Source of the DNA: Sphingomonadales bacterium | GTDB lineage: Bacteria > Pseudomonadota > Alphaproteobacteria > Sphingomonadales > Sphingomonadaceae | Length of the DNA: 64,000 nucleotides | Assembly (NCBI GenBank): GCA_025356275.1 | Contig: JANXUK010000121.1 | Location: 1 to 64,000, forward strand | Reading direction: 5' to 3' | Part shown: positions 43,236 to 51,313 of the stretch, in pieces | Numbering within the stretch: the first letter of the stretch is position 1 | Layout of the letters: each line of letters begins with the position of its first letter | The notes under the pieces: model-generated | What the model saw: the letters and a program-made list of their open reading frames with translations, nothing else | Told to the model about the DNA's origin: nothing | Databases searched by the model: none | Translations under genes and position numbers: made by a program

Positions 43236-44156
43236 ATGGCCGGCACAATCGAGATCGTCGAAGTGGGACCGCGCGACGGTTTGCAGAACGAGGCGCTGCT
43301 GGTGTCCACCGCCGATAAGGTGGCGCTGGTCGCCCATGCGGTTGCCGCCGGGGCGCGGCGGATCGAGGTGGCCAGCTTCGTCAACCCCGCCCGCGTGCCG
43401 CAAATGGCCGATGCCGAAGCGGTGGTCGCCGCGCTACCGTTCGATGGCCCCACCTATATCGGCCTGGTGCTCAACCGGCGCGGGGCGCTGCGGGCGCTGG
43501 CGACCAGAGTGCACCAGCTGGGCGCGGTCTGCGTCGCGACCGACAGTTTCGCGATGCGCAACCAAGGTCAGCTCAGCGACGAATCGCTGGACATCGCGAT
43601 CGGGGTCGTCGGCCTCGCCCATGCGGGCGGGCGCAGCGGCCAGATCACCATCGCCGCCGCCTTCGGCTGTCCGTTCGAGGGGGAGGTTGATCCGGCCCGC
43701 GTCGTCGCGATGGCCCGGCGCGCTGCGGCCAGCGGTGCCGTCGAAGTGACGCTGGCCGACACTATCGGGGTCGCGGTGCCGGCCGAGGTCAGGGCGCTGG
43801 TCCATGCGGTGCGCGCCGCCATCGCGCCGCTGCCGGTGCGGGTCCACCTGCACAACACCCGTAACACCGGCATGGCCAATGTCTGGGCGGCGGTGGAAGC
43901 GGGGGCGACGACCATCGATGCCGCAATCGGGGGTCTTGGCGGATGCCCGTTCGCGCCGGGTGCCGCCGGCAATGTCGCGACCGAGGATGTGGTCTACCTG
44001 CTGGAACGGTCGGACATCCGCACCGGGCTCGATCTGGATACGCTGATCGGCGGGGCGGGGTGGCTGAGCGGGGTGATGGGCCGCGCGCTGCCGGGGATGG
44101 TCTCCAAGGCCGGGCGGTTTCCAGCTGCACCGACCAACGTGGCCGGTTTGGCATGA
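43236..44156 (+). CDS. Hydroxymethylglutaryl-CoA lyase family enzyme
   Basis: A 306-residue TIM-barrel lyase. IVEVGPRDGLQNE near the start, ADTIGVAVP, HLHNTRNTG and the catalytic-cysteine signature IGGLGGCPFAPGAAGN are all present. It cleaves 3-hydroxy-3-methylglutaryl-CoA to acetoacetate and acetyl-CoA, or a related 3-hydroxyacyl-CoA. In an operon with a family III CoA-transferase it could serve 3-hydroxy-3-methylglutarate or a similar hydroxydicarboxylate. Its stop overlaps the start of a small remnant frame (ATGA). Confidence 0.92.
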   Translation: MAGTIEIVEVGPRDGLQNEALLVSTADKVALVAHAVAAGARRIEVASFVNPARVPQMADAEAVVAALPFDGPTYIGLVLNRRGALRALATRVHQLGAVCVATDSFAMRNQGQLSDESLDIAIGVVGLAHAGGRSGQITIAAAFGCPFEGEVDPARVVAMARRAAASGAVEVTLADTIGVAVPAEVRALVHAVRAAIAPLPVRVHLHNTRNTGMANVWAAVEAGATTIDAAIGGLGGCPFAPGAAGNVATEDVVYLLERSDIRTGLDLDTLIGGAGWLSGVMGRALPGMVSKAGRFPAAPTNVAGLA

Positions 44157-44551
44157 GCTGTCGTCCGGGCATCGATGTGCGCTGCAACCTCCCCGATCTA
44201 CTTCTGCCAAAGCCGGCATCGGTGCGCTTCTCCCTGACCCGCGATCCGGCGCTGGTCGGCAAGGCGGTGGCGCAGGGGCTGGTCACGGTTGCGGGCTCGC
44301 GGCGTTACGGGGTGGTGATCGCCAATGGCATCGTCGATCAACCGGCGACAGCTGCGCCGAGAACCGCCATGCGGTCGGCCCGGCCCAGGACGCTGGCCTT
44401 GTTCGATCGCGCCTCGTTCGATCGCCGCGGCGAGATCGACGTGCTGCCCGCCGATTATCTGACCGAAACCGGGCTGCCGGCGCCGCGCCAGCGGTTATGG
44501 GCGCATGCCGCCACAGTCACATGTCAGGAGATGCGCAATGCAGACCAATGA
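44153..44551 (+). pseudogene. Probable C-terminal remnant of hydantoinase B / oxoprolinase
   Basis: A 132-residue frame between the lyase and the CoA-transferase. The segment RDPALVGKAVAQGLVTVAGS followed by RRYGVVIANGIVDQPATAAP resembles the end of hydantoinase B/acetophenone-carboxylase-type subunits (DPALVxxDVxxGxVS, YGVVxD, VDxxATxxLR). A full subunit is over 500 residues, so only the tail is left, possibly fused to foreign sequence at its start. It is translationally coupled to the lyase gene and may still be translated. Identification is from motif memory. Confidence 0.45.
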
Positions 44552-45758
44552 GGGCGCGCTTAGTGAAGGCGCGCTCAATGAAGGCGCACTCAGGGACATC
44601 AGGGTGATCGAGCTGGGCCAGCTGATCGCCGGGCCGTTCTGCGGGCAATTGCTGGGCGATATGGGCGCCGATGTGATCAAGGTGGAGCCGCCCGGCGCCG
44701 GCGACCCGATGCGGGCCTGGGGGCGCGGCGAGCATCAGTTGTGGTGGGAAGTGGTGGCGCGCAACAAGCGTTCGGTCTCGGCCAATCTGCGCGTGGCGGC
44801 GGGGCAGGATCTGGTGCGCCGGCTGGTCGTCGATGCCGATATCCTGATCGAGAATTTCAAGCCGGGCACGATGGAGAAATGGAACCTCGGCCCCGATGTG
44901 CTGCATGCGATCAATCCGCGGCTGATCATTGTGCGGGTCTCGGGCTATGGCCAGACCGGGCCCTATGCGTCGCGCGCCGGCTTTGGCGGGATTGGCGAGG
45001 CAATGGGCGGGTGGCGCTATATCGTCGGCGATCCCGACCGCCCACCCAGCCGGATGGGTCTGTCGATCGGGGACAGTCTGGCGGCGACCTATGGCTGTAT
45101 GGGCGCGCTGGCGGCGCTCCATGCGCGCGAGCGTACCGGGGTCGGACAGGTGATCGACAGCGCGCTGTACGAGGCGGTGTTGCAAATTACCGAAAGCCTG
45201 ATCCCCGAATATGCCACCTCGGGCTATATTCGTGAGCGTTCGGGCTCGGCGCTGCCCGGGATTGCGCCGTCCAACGTCTATCGCTGTTCGGATGGCGAGT
45301 TTCTGATCGGCGCCAATCAGGATGCGGTGTTCGCGCGGCTGTGCACCGCGATGGGTCAGCCGGGGTTGGCCACCGATCCGCGCTATGCCGATCATATCGC
45401 GCGCGGCGTGCGGCAGCAGGAGCTCGACGCGCTGATCGAACGCTGGACCAGCCAGCATACAATTGCCGAGGTCGAGCGGCTGATGGTCGCGCATAGCGTG
45501 CCGGCGGGCGTGATGTATCGCGCGCCAGAGATGCTGGAGGATCCGCATTTTGCTGCGCGCGATGCGATAGTGACGATGGATCACCCCCGTTGGGGCACGC
45601 TGAAAATGCAGAACAGCTTTCCCAAGCTGTCCGCAACGCCCAGCACGGTGCGGTCGGTTGCGCCGCAGGTGGTCGGTCAGGACAATGCCGAGGTCTATGG
45701 CGCGCTCGGCCTGTCGCCGGGCGATCTGGCCGCGCTGAAGGCGCAGGGCGCGATCTGA
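44538..45758 (+). CDS. Family III (CaiB/BaiF) CoA-transferase
   Basis: A 406-residue CoA-transferase. ATG 44538 follows AGGAG at good spacing. The family start RVIELGQLIAGPFCGQLLGD, the DVIKVEPPGAGDPMR segment and the region of the catalytic aspartate, MGLSIGDSLAATYGCMGAL, are present, with GVGQVIDSALYEAV after it. The enzyme swaps CoA between carboxylic acids, here probably succinyl-CoA and the substrate of the HMG-CoA-lyase-type enzyme. Residues 4-16 consist of three copies of a (N/S)EGAL-type repeat from 15-bp DNA repeats, which looks like a replication-slippage product. Confidence 0.92.
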   Translation: MQTNEGALSEGALNEGALRDIRVIELGQLIAGPFCGQLLGDMGADVIKVEPPGAGDPMRAWGRGEHQLWWEVVARNKRSVSANLRVAAGQDLVRRLVVDADILIENFKPGTMEKWNLGPDVLHAINPRLIIVRVSGYGQTGPYASRAGFGGIGEAMGGWRYIVGDPDRPPSRMGLSIGDSLAATYGCMGALAALHARERTGVGQVIDSALYEAVLQITESLIPEYATSGYIRERSGSALPGIAPSNVYRCSDGEFLIGANQDAVFARLCTAMGQPGLATDPRYADHIARGVRQQELDALIERWTSQHTIAEVERLMVAHSVPAGVMYRAPEMLEDPHFAARDAIVTMDHPRWGTLKMQNSFPKLSATPSTVRSVAPQVVGQDNAEVYGALGLSPGDLAALKAQGAI

Positions 45759-47064
45759 TCGCGGCGGGGCAGGCGTTTGGCGGCCGAATCGCGCCTGGCG
45801 CTGCTGCTGAGCGACATCGTGTGCCCTATCTGACGCCGGGTTCGTCGCGGTATGCACCGGTTTTCGCCGATGCGCTGGTGTCAGCGCGCGCTTGGCCGGG
45901 TTCGCGCGGGCGCGAGGCAGACCAGCGGTTTTTCCAATGTGGTGTATCAGCCGGGCGGTACCGATCGCAGGCTGTTTTACCGGAAAGTGCCGGCGCTGGG
46001 ACGCGTTTCGGCGGGGCGGCTCAAGCAGTGGCGGGGGCGGCGATTTCCCGCCGACGCCGCAGGCCGATCAGACAGTGGTGACCAGGCAATATGCCTCGAC
46101 GTTTTTCGTACCTCGCTGGCTGCAAATTTGCACGCGATGCGGATCGACACCGGGGTGACCAACAGCATTTCGACCTCGGGCGATGTGCAGGCGAGCACCC
46201 GGGATGCGATGCGGCCCGCCTTCACACCTTTTGTGGTGCGGGGAGGGATGCGCAGACCGTGACCCGCGCCCGCACGCGGACCATCTGTTCGATATGCCGA
46301 CCCAATGCGGCGGAGGGGCCGGCGCGGCGGAGATTGCTGGATTGGCTCAGTTGGGGGCGCGGGGCAGGCGCGGTAAAGCTGGCGGCCTATGACGTTCAGT
46401 GAGGCGAGGCATCCCAGGTTCGCTGAATATGCGATGGCACGCGTGGCCCGTGGTAGCCGCATTTTGGCGGCATCGGGCGTGCACATGGCGCGAAAACATG
46501 GCCAGGGACATCACCGGCACGACCGACCCATACGGTACGACGCATAGGCGCTGTGGCGATGGAGCATCGCGCCAATAGTGGGAACCGGTTTTTGGCAAAC
46601 AGCGACGCGACAACAAACAGCCAGAGCGGGCGACTGCGCCAGATTTAACGCAGCCTGCTTTAGCTGCGCGCTACTCCCTCACCGGTCGGGTCGGCCAGCC
46701 CGGCGCAGCGTTCGATACGGCCAGTCTTGATCAGCCCGGCGCAACTCCCGCGTCAGTCTTTCGCTATGACCGGCCGCAGGTCATGTCGCCGAAGCGGGTC
46801 GCGGCGAGGGGCCGACCGCGTGATCGCAGACATGGGCCAGAGCAAATTGGCGGGCCCGCAACGCGGCGGCTGGCGGTAATCGCGCCAGCTCGGTGGCTTG
46901 GCCATTGTCGAATTGCGGCAGCGGCGCGACAGATGGGAGCGGCGACCATCGGCCATGGCGGCGCGCTGGGCCAGGCGTCGGGCAGATCAGATCGCGTGCG
47001 TGCGCAGCTCCGGCACTCCTCGCCGGCATCGCCGGAATCGCCGGTACGCTCACCGCAGGCGAAA
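45759..47064. other. 1.3-kb degenerate region without an intact gene
   Basis: Frames on both strands are short, overlap each other and show no family motif. A plus-strand fragment near 45930-46000 (SGFSNVVYQPGG, RLFYRKVPA) looks like former coding sequence but cannot be assigned. The stretch has ordinary GC content and multiple in-frame stops, as expected of decayed genes between a catabolic operon and a repeat pair. No tRNA, IS end or array was seen. Confidence 0.5.
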
Positions 47065-47450
47065 TCTGGCGCTGCGCCCTGGGCGGGTGGCGCGATAATC
47101 CCGACGACCCGGCTCACCAGCTCGCCGGGCGTGGCTGGCTGCAGAGCACATTACGCGTAGCGCGATAAGGCGCGAGCCCACCGTCATCGGCGCCGTCACG
47201 CAGGGTAAGCATCAACACCGGCACCTTGAACAGCTTCGCTTTGCGGTGCAATTCGCGCAATATGTCACCACCGCCAATCCCGGGCATATCATCAGCGAGG
47301 ATCAACAGGTCGGACGGGCGAAAACACACCGCCGCCAGCGCCTCGCGTCCGTCGCGGCAATGTCCCACGACATAGGCGCATGGACCAGCGCACCGCAGAC
47401 CGCAGCGCAGAAAGCTCCGTCGCCATCGGCAAGGAGGATGCGTTTCATGC
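47065..47450 (-). pseudogene. Broken response-regulator receiver domain
   Basis: The start MKRILLADGDGAFCAAVCGA (from ATG 47450) is the first strand and acidic pocket of a CheY-like domain. One frame later VVGHCRDGREALAAVCFRPSDLLIL, with the region DDMPGIGGGDILREL, gives the phosphoacceptor strand and following helix; a further frame change near 47125 leads to PATPGELVSRVVGII, the last helix. So at least two frameshifts disrupt the domain. No output domain is recognisable downstream. It could have been a single-domain regulator. Confidence 0.65.
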
Positions 47451-47514
47451 GGGGAGACTCGGCGGCATTGCTTCAACCGCGCAGATCTACCCCAAAATCC
47501 GACCAATTTCCTAC

Positions 47515-47590
47515 TAGTGGTTCGTTTCCGACATTTGGTCCCCTATCCCCACAACGCGCGTCTATAATGTTGGAAACATAAGGGCCACTA
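47515..47590. repeat. Palindromic repeat, locus D unit 1
   Basis: TAGTGGTTCGTTTCCGACATT pairs with AATGTTGGAAAC and the end AGGGCCACTA. TGGTTC faces GGGCCA, giving two G-U type pairs. The loop is unlike the other copies. CTAG flanks both sides. Confidence 0.8.
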
Positions 47591-47605
47591 GCAAACTTAT
47601 GATTC

Positions 47606-47682
47606 TAGTGGATTTTACGATTTTGACATTTGCAGATGCATCCCAACCGCCAGGGGATGCAAATGTCAAAAGCAATCCACTA
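47606..47682. repeat. Palindromic repeat, locus D unit 2, supplying a stop codon
   Basis: Almost identical to 29004-29079. TAGTGGATTTTACGATTTTG to CAATCCACTA with the GACATTTGCA/TGCAAATGTC inner arms. The last three bases CTA (47680-47682) are the TAG stop codon of the minus-strand ferredoxin gene, as at locus B. Confidence 0.85.
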
Positions 47683-48087
47683 GCGCGCGCGGAGGCGGAA
47701 ATCCTCTACCGGCACGCCCCCGATCAGATGTTCCTGGATAATCCGCTCCAGCACCGGCTCGGTGCAGCTATGATACCACACGCCCTCTGGCCAGACCACC
47801 GCGATCGGGCCGGCGAAGCAGACCTTGAGACAATCGGCCTTGCTGCGGTGGATGCCGGCGCCCCCCGACCCCGATGGCCCGGTCAGCCCCAATTGCTTGA
47901 GCCGGCGCTTGAGGTAGTTCCAGGCCGGTGCGCCGACATCGCGCGTACAGCACTCACCCTTCTGCGGCTCGGCACAAAGCAGGATGTGGCGCCGGATGCC
48001 GCCGCCTCCGGGCGTCTCGCCCACTTTGGCCAGCGCATCGGCGGCGAGCGCAATTGCGGCGGGGGCAATGTCGGCAGATGTGGTCAT
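47680..48087 (-). CDS. Thioredoxin-like [2Fe-2S] ferredoxin-domain protein
   Basis: A 135-residue protein with cysteines in [14 protein letters not shown] and in [16 protein letters not shown], the four-ligand pattern of the (2Fe-2S) thioredoxin-like ferredoxins (NuoE-C-terminus type). [11 protein letters not shown] and [17 protein letters not shown] are typical of the free-standing family found in cyanobacteria and proteobacteria. The redox partner is unknown. Its ATG overlaps the thioesterase stop (ATGA). The stop codon lies in the edge of a palindromic repeat. Confidence 0.85.
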   Translation of the reverse strand: MTTSADIAPAAIALAADALAKVGETPGGGGIRRHILLCAEPQKGECCTRDVGAPAWNYLKRRLKQLGLTGPSGSGGAGIHRSKADCLKVCFAGPIAVVWPEGVWYHSCTEPVLERIIQEHLIGGVPVEDFRLRAR

Positions 48088-48512
48088 CGCAGCATCCATG
48101 GCTTCACGCTTTCGATAAAGGCCGCAGGCAGCGGCACCGGCGTGCCGTCCGCCACGCAGACCATAGCCGAGGTCGCGAAACCCAACACCCGTTCGTCCTG
48201 AATCAACAGCTGGCAGATGCGAAAGCTGCTCCGCCCCAGTTCCAGCGCGCCGACATACACCGCGATCGGCGCCGGATAATAGGCCTGTGCCAGATATTCG
48301 ATGCCAAAGCTGACCATCATCGCGCTGCGCCCGGTCAGCGCCTGGGCATAGCCGCTGGCGTGGTGAAAGCGCACGCGGGCGTCCTCGCACATCGCGGCCA
48401 GCGCGACATTGTTGATGTGCCGGTCGACGTCCATATCGGCAAAGCGCGTGGCGATGTCGCAGTGGAACGGATAGCGCGCGGGGTTCAGCAGGGTGGGGTC
48501 GGGCTTTGGCAT
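48084..48512 (-). CDS. Hotdog-fold acyl-CoA thioesterase (4HBT type)
   Basis: A 142-residue single hotdog domain. [20 protein letters not shown] holds the usual catalytic aspartate and the HINN helix start; [20 protein letters not shown] follows. It probably hydrolyses acyl-CoA or aryl-CoA thioesters. It is 19 bp downstream of popZ and is co-translated with the ferredoxin gene. Confidence 0.88.
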   Translation of the reverse strand: MPKPDPTLLNPARYPFHCDIATRFADMDVDRHINNVALAAMCEDARVRFHHASGYAQALTGRSAMMVSFGIEYLAQAYYPAPIAVYVGALELGRSSFRICQLLIQDERVLGFATSAMVCVADGTPVPLPAAFIESVKPWMLR

Positions 48513-48531
48513 CGCAGGGCAGGCTTGGGCC

Positions 48532-48990
48532 TCAGCCCCGCTTGCCGACGATACGCGCGATTTCCGCAGCGACCAGGCGCTCGACCATTGGCGGCAGATT
48601 GCGATCGAGCCATTCGCTCAGCGCAGGGCGCAGCATGTCGCGCACCATCCCCTCCAGCGAAGTCTCGCCCGAGCGCACGATCTGGGGTGCGGCGCGCGGT
48701 TCGGCCAGCATGGCCAGCGCGGCCAGCGATTCGCGCATCGCGGCGCGCGATCCGTCGGTGACCAGCGGTTCTGGAGCAGACGCAGGTTCGGCAGCGACAG
48801 GATCGAGGAATTGCTGGGCATCGGCAAGGTCGAGAACATCATCGGCGCCGCCGGCCGGGGCGGCCAGGTTAATGCCGCGCGTCTCCCGCCCGCGCCGTTG
48901 TTCGGCGGAGAGCGCGCGATTGTCGCGTGCGATGACTTTCTTGATCGACTCGAGGATATCCTCAACCGAATTGTCGCCCGCCTGGCTCAT
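48532..48990 (-). CDS. popZ: PopZ-like polar organising protein (DUF2497)
   Basis: A 152-residue protein; start MSQAGDNSVEDILESIKKVI at 48990 gives the conserved N-terminal helix. A proline/alanine-rich acidic middle is followed by the C-terminal oligomerisation region SLEGMVRDMLRPALSEWLDR and NLPPMVERLVAAEIARI. In Caulobacter PopZ forms a polar matrix that anchors ParB and cell-cycle kinases. The order pcm-tolC-popZ is widespread in Alphaproteobacteria; valS usually follows, but here a thioesterase does. Confidence 0.9.
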   Translation of the reverse strand: MSQAGDNSVEDILESIKKVIARDNRALSAEQRRGRETRGINLAAPAGGADDVLDLADAQQFLDPVAAEPASAPEPLVTDGSRAAMRESLAALAMLAEPRAAPQIVRSGETSLEGMVRDMLRPALSEWLDRNLPPMVERLVAAEIARIVGKRG

Positions 48991-49039
48991 CTGGAGTCCC
49001 CCATCACACCTGCATGCGCGCGATTCGCGTTGGCGATGC

Positions 49040-50503
49040 TCACCGCTTCGGAATTTCGCTGCCTTGCGCCGGCGTGTCAACCGTTCGCGTGGCCTGTGCC
49101 CTGGGCTTGGGGTCGCTGCCCCAATCCCAGATGTTGCCCCGCACCGCGCGGTAATGCACCTCTGGATCATACAGCGGCCCGCCGTCGAGCCCCAGATCGC
49201 GCGCTTCGGCCTTGCCCATCGCGGCCAGCAGGCTGAACCCCGCGACATAGGCGTTGCGCCGGGCAGTGACCAATTGCACCTCGGCGCTGACGAATTCCTG
49301 CTCGGCGTTGAGGATGTCGAGGACGGTGCGGTTGCCCACGCTGTTCTCGGCTTTGACCCCCTCCAGGCTGAGCTGGGACGCGTCGAGCGCGGTTTGCGTC
49401 GCAGCGATGATCGCGTTGGCCGAGGACCAGGCAGCATAGGAGGCGCGGACCTGCGCGATCACCGCCCGCTCGGCGCCGATCTCATTGTCGAGCGCGCTGC
49501 CCTCGCGGGCCTGCGCCTGACGGACCTGCGCTGCCGGGCGCCCGCCCTGAAACAGTGGGATGGTGGCGCGGATGCCGACATCAGCGCTGTTGGAGATCTG
49601 GGGCAGCGGTCCGGTGACGCCGAGTGAGGGGGCCGCGACCAGTGAGCCAAGGTAATCCGAGCGGCCGCCATCGGCAAACAGGCTGAGCTTGGGCAGGCGC
49701 GATGCCTCGGCGGTGGAGACGTCGAAACGCGCCGCCTTGCTGCGTTCATGCGCGGCGATCAGGTCGGGGTTGTTGTCCAGCGCGATGGCGACCGCGGCAT
49801 CCGGGCTCTCGGGCAGGCCGGGCAGCGGCGGCGGTGGCTGGAGATCGACCGGCGCGGTGCCGACCAGTTGGATGTAATGTTCGCGCGCAGTGATCAGATT
49901 GGACTGAGCGGTCAGCAATTGCCCCTTGGCGACAGCCAACCGCGATTGCGATTGCGCGACATCGGTGCGGGTCAGGCTGCCGATCTTGAAGCGGTCGGTG
50001 GTGGATTGCACATCCCCGTCGAGCGAATCGGTGTTGGCGCGGTTAAGGCGCACCACCGCCTCGTCCAGAATAACGTCCATATAGGCGGCGACCACCGACG
50101 AAAATACGCCGCTCTCGCTACCGCGCAGCCCGGCCTGACCGGCGCGAACGCGAATCTCGGCGGCCTTCACCGCATTGCGCACCGCGCCGCCCGAATAGAT
50201 CGGTACGCTGAGCGACGAATTCAGCGATAGCAGACGGGCGGGCGCGACGGTGTTGAGCTGGCTCTGCGCGAGGAACTCTTCCTCCTGCACCGCGCCGGTG
50301 AGCGACGGTAGCCCGTCGGCGCGGGCCAGCGGCACGCCTTCGTCGGTGGCGCGCTGATCGTCGCGCGCGGCGGCCAGCGTGGGGTTGGTGTGATAGGCGG
50401 CGATTAACGCGCCGCGCAGATCATCGGCCTGCGCCGGCCCGGATGCGGCCAATCCCGATCCGGCCAGCGCGAGAAACCCGGCAATCCCCCCCCGCAAAGC
50501 CAT
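49040..50503 (-). CDS. tolC: TolC-family outer-membrane channel protein
   Basis: A 487-residue protein with signal peptide (ending near GPAQA) and two internally similar halves of long helices, as in TolC. SLNSSLSVPIYSGGAVRNAV and RATIPLFQGGRPAAQVRQAQ are the paired beta-strand regions, and NSVGNRTVLDILNAEQEFVS is the family signature helix. It forms a trimeric exit duct for type I secretion or multidrug efflux. Encoded 2 bp after pcm and 49 bp before popZ. Confidence 0.92.
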   Translation of the reverse strand: MALRGGIAGFLALAGSGLAASGPAQADDLRGALIAAYHTNPTLAAARDDQRATDEGVPLARADGLPSLTGAVQEEEFLAQSQLNTVAPARLLSLNSSLSVPIYSGGAVRNAVKAAEIRVRAGQAGLRGSESGVFSSVVAAYMDVILDEAVVRLNRANTDSLDGDVQSTTDRFKIGSLTRTDVAQSQSRLAVAKGQLLTAQSNLITAREHYIQLVGTAPVDLQPPPPLPGLPESPDAAVAIALDNNPDLIAAHERSKAARFDVSTAEASRLPKLSLFADGGRSDYLGSLVAAPSLGVTGPLPQISNSADVGIRATIPLFQGGRPAAQVRQAQAREGSALDNEIGAERAVIAQVRASYAAWSSANAIIAATQTALDASQLSLEGVKAENSVGNRTVLDILNAEQEFVSAEVQLVTARRNAYVAGFSLLAAMGKAEARDLGLDGGPLYDPEVHYRAVRGNIWDWGSDPKPRAQATRTVDTPAQGSEIPKR

Positions 50504-50505
50504 CC

Positions 50506-51117
50506 TCAGAAGCTCCAGCCCCCGGTCGCGGCGAACTCGGGCAGCACCGGCATGCCGATCTCGGCCAGCGGCAGCAGCGCGATATGCCCCGCGGCCATCC
50601 GCCCTGCGGCCAGCTGCGTCACGCCGCGCGTGGCAAGGCCGGTGATCAGGCGCCCATCCTCGGCCAGCGCGCCCGCAAGGCCTGCCGGCAATTGTTCCGC
50701 CGCGCCATCGATCAGGATCAGCGTATAGGGCCCGCCGCCGAGAGGCCCGGTCGCCTCGGCGGCGTCGATCACCGTCAAGCTGTCCACCAGCGGTCGCAGC
50801 AGTTCGGCGAGATAGCTGCTGCCCCCGCTGATCACCAGCGCGCGGTCGGCCAGGCTCGGCGCCGCCTCACCCAGCATCCGCGCATGGACCAGTGGTGCCG
50901 CCAGCCAGCGCCCGCCACCCAGCGGGATCGCGCGGTCGATATAGGCACCGCCGCGTGCCGCCTCGGGCACGAAATCCTCCCGCGCAAGACGCGCCATCGC
51001 GGCCAGCACGAATGGTTGGTTGACGCCGCTGGTGCGCAGCTGGCTGTCGATCATGGCCCGGCGCGCCGGCGAGATACCGCGCGCCGACAAAATGGTCGAA
51101 TCGGTGGTCATCGTCAT
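50506..51117 (-). CDS. pcm: Protein-L-isoaspartate methyltransferase-like protein, degenerate SAM site
   Basis: A 203-residue PCMT-fold protein. The N-terminal RRAMIDSQLRTSGVNQPFVL and FVPEAARGGAYIDRAIPLGG are clear family marks. Motif I, normally (V/L)xxGxGxGY, reads ALVISGGSSYLAELL, and later motifs are weak, so methyltransferase activity may be lost or altered; this form upstream of tolC is common in Alphaproteobacteria. A GG-loop survives. It begins the pcm-tolC-popZ run, divergent from fumarase. Confidence 0.8.
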   Translation of the reverse strand: MTMTTDSTILSARGISPARRAMIDSQLRTSGVNQPFVLAAMARLAREDFVPEAARGGAYIDRAIPLGGGRWLAAPLVHARMLGEAAPSLADRALVISGGSSYLAELLRPLVDSLTVIDAAEATGPLGGGPYTLILIDGAAEQLPAGLAGALAEDGRLITGLATRGVTQLAAGRMAAGHIALLPLAEIGMPVLPEFAATGGWSF

Positions 51118-51313
51118 GCTGTTTCCCTCATGGCCAGCCCGCGCTGTGCTACCCGTATTGCATGGCTAACACAGCTGTGCAACGGCCCAGCCCCAATCCG
51201 CGCCGGCCATAGGCTATCCATTGCCTCCAAGCCAAGCGCTTTGCGTTTTGACGTAGGCGCCGCGCCGCGCCTATGATGAGGGCCGCAAAACTGAAAGACA
51301 GGAATATTCTGGC

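Noticed and set aside
45852-46262. Intact small plus-strand gene in the degenerate region
   Set aside because: No ribosome site, no motif, overlapped by equally long frames on both strands.
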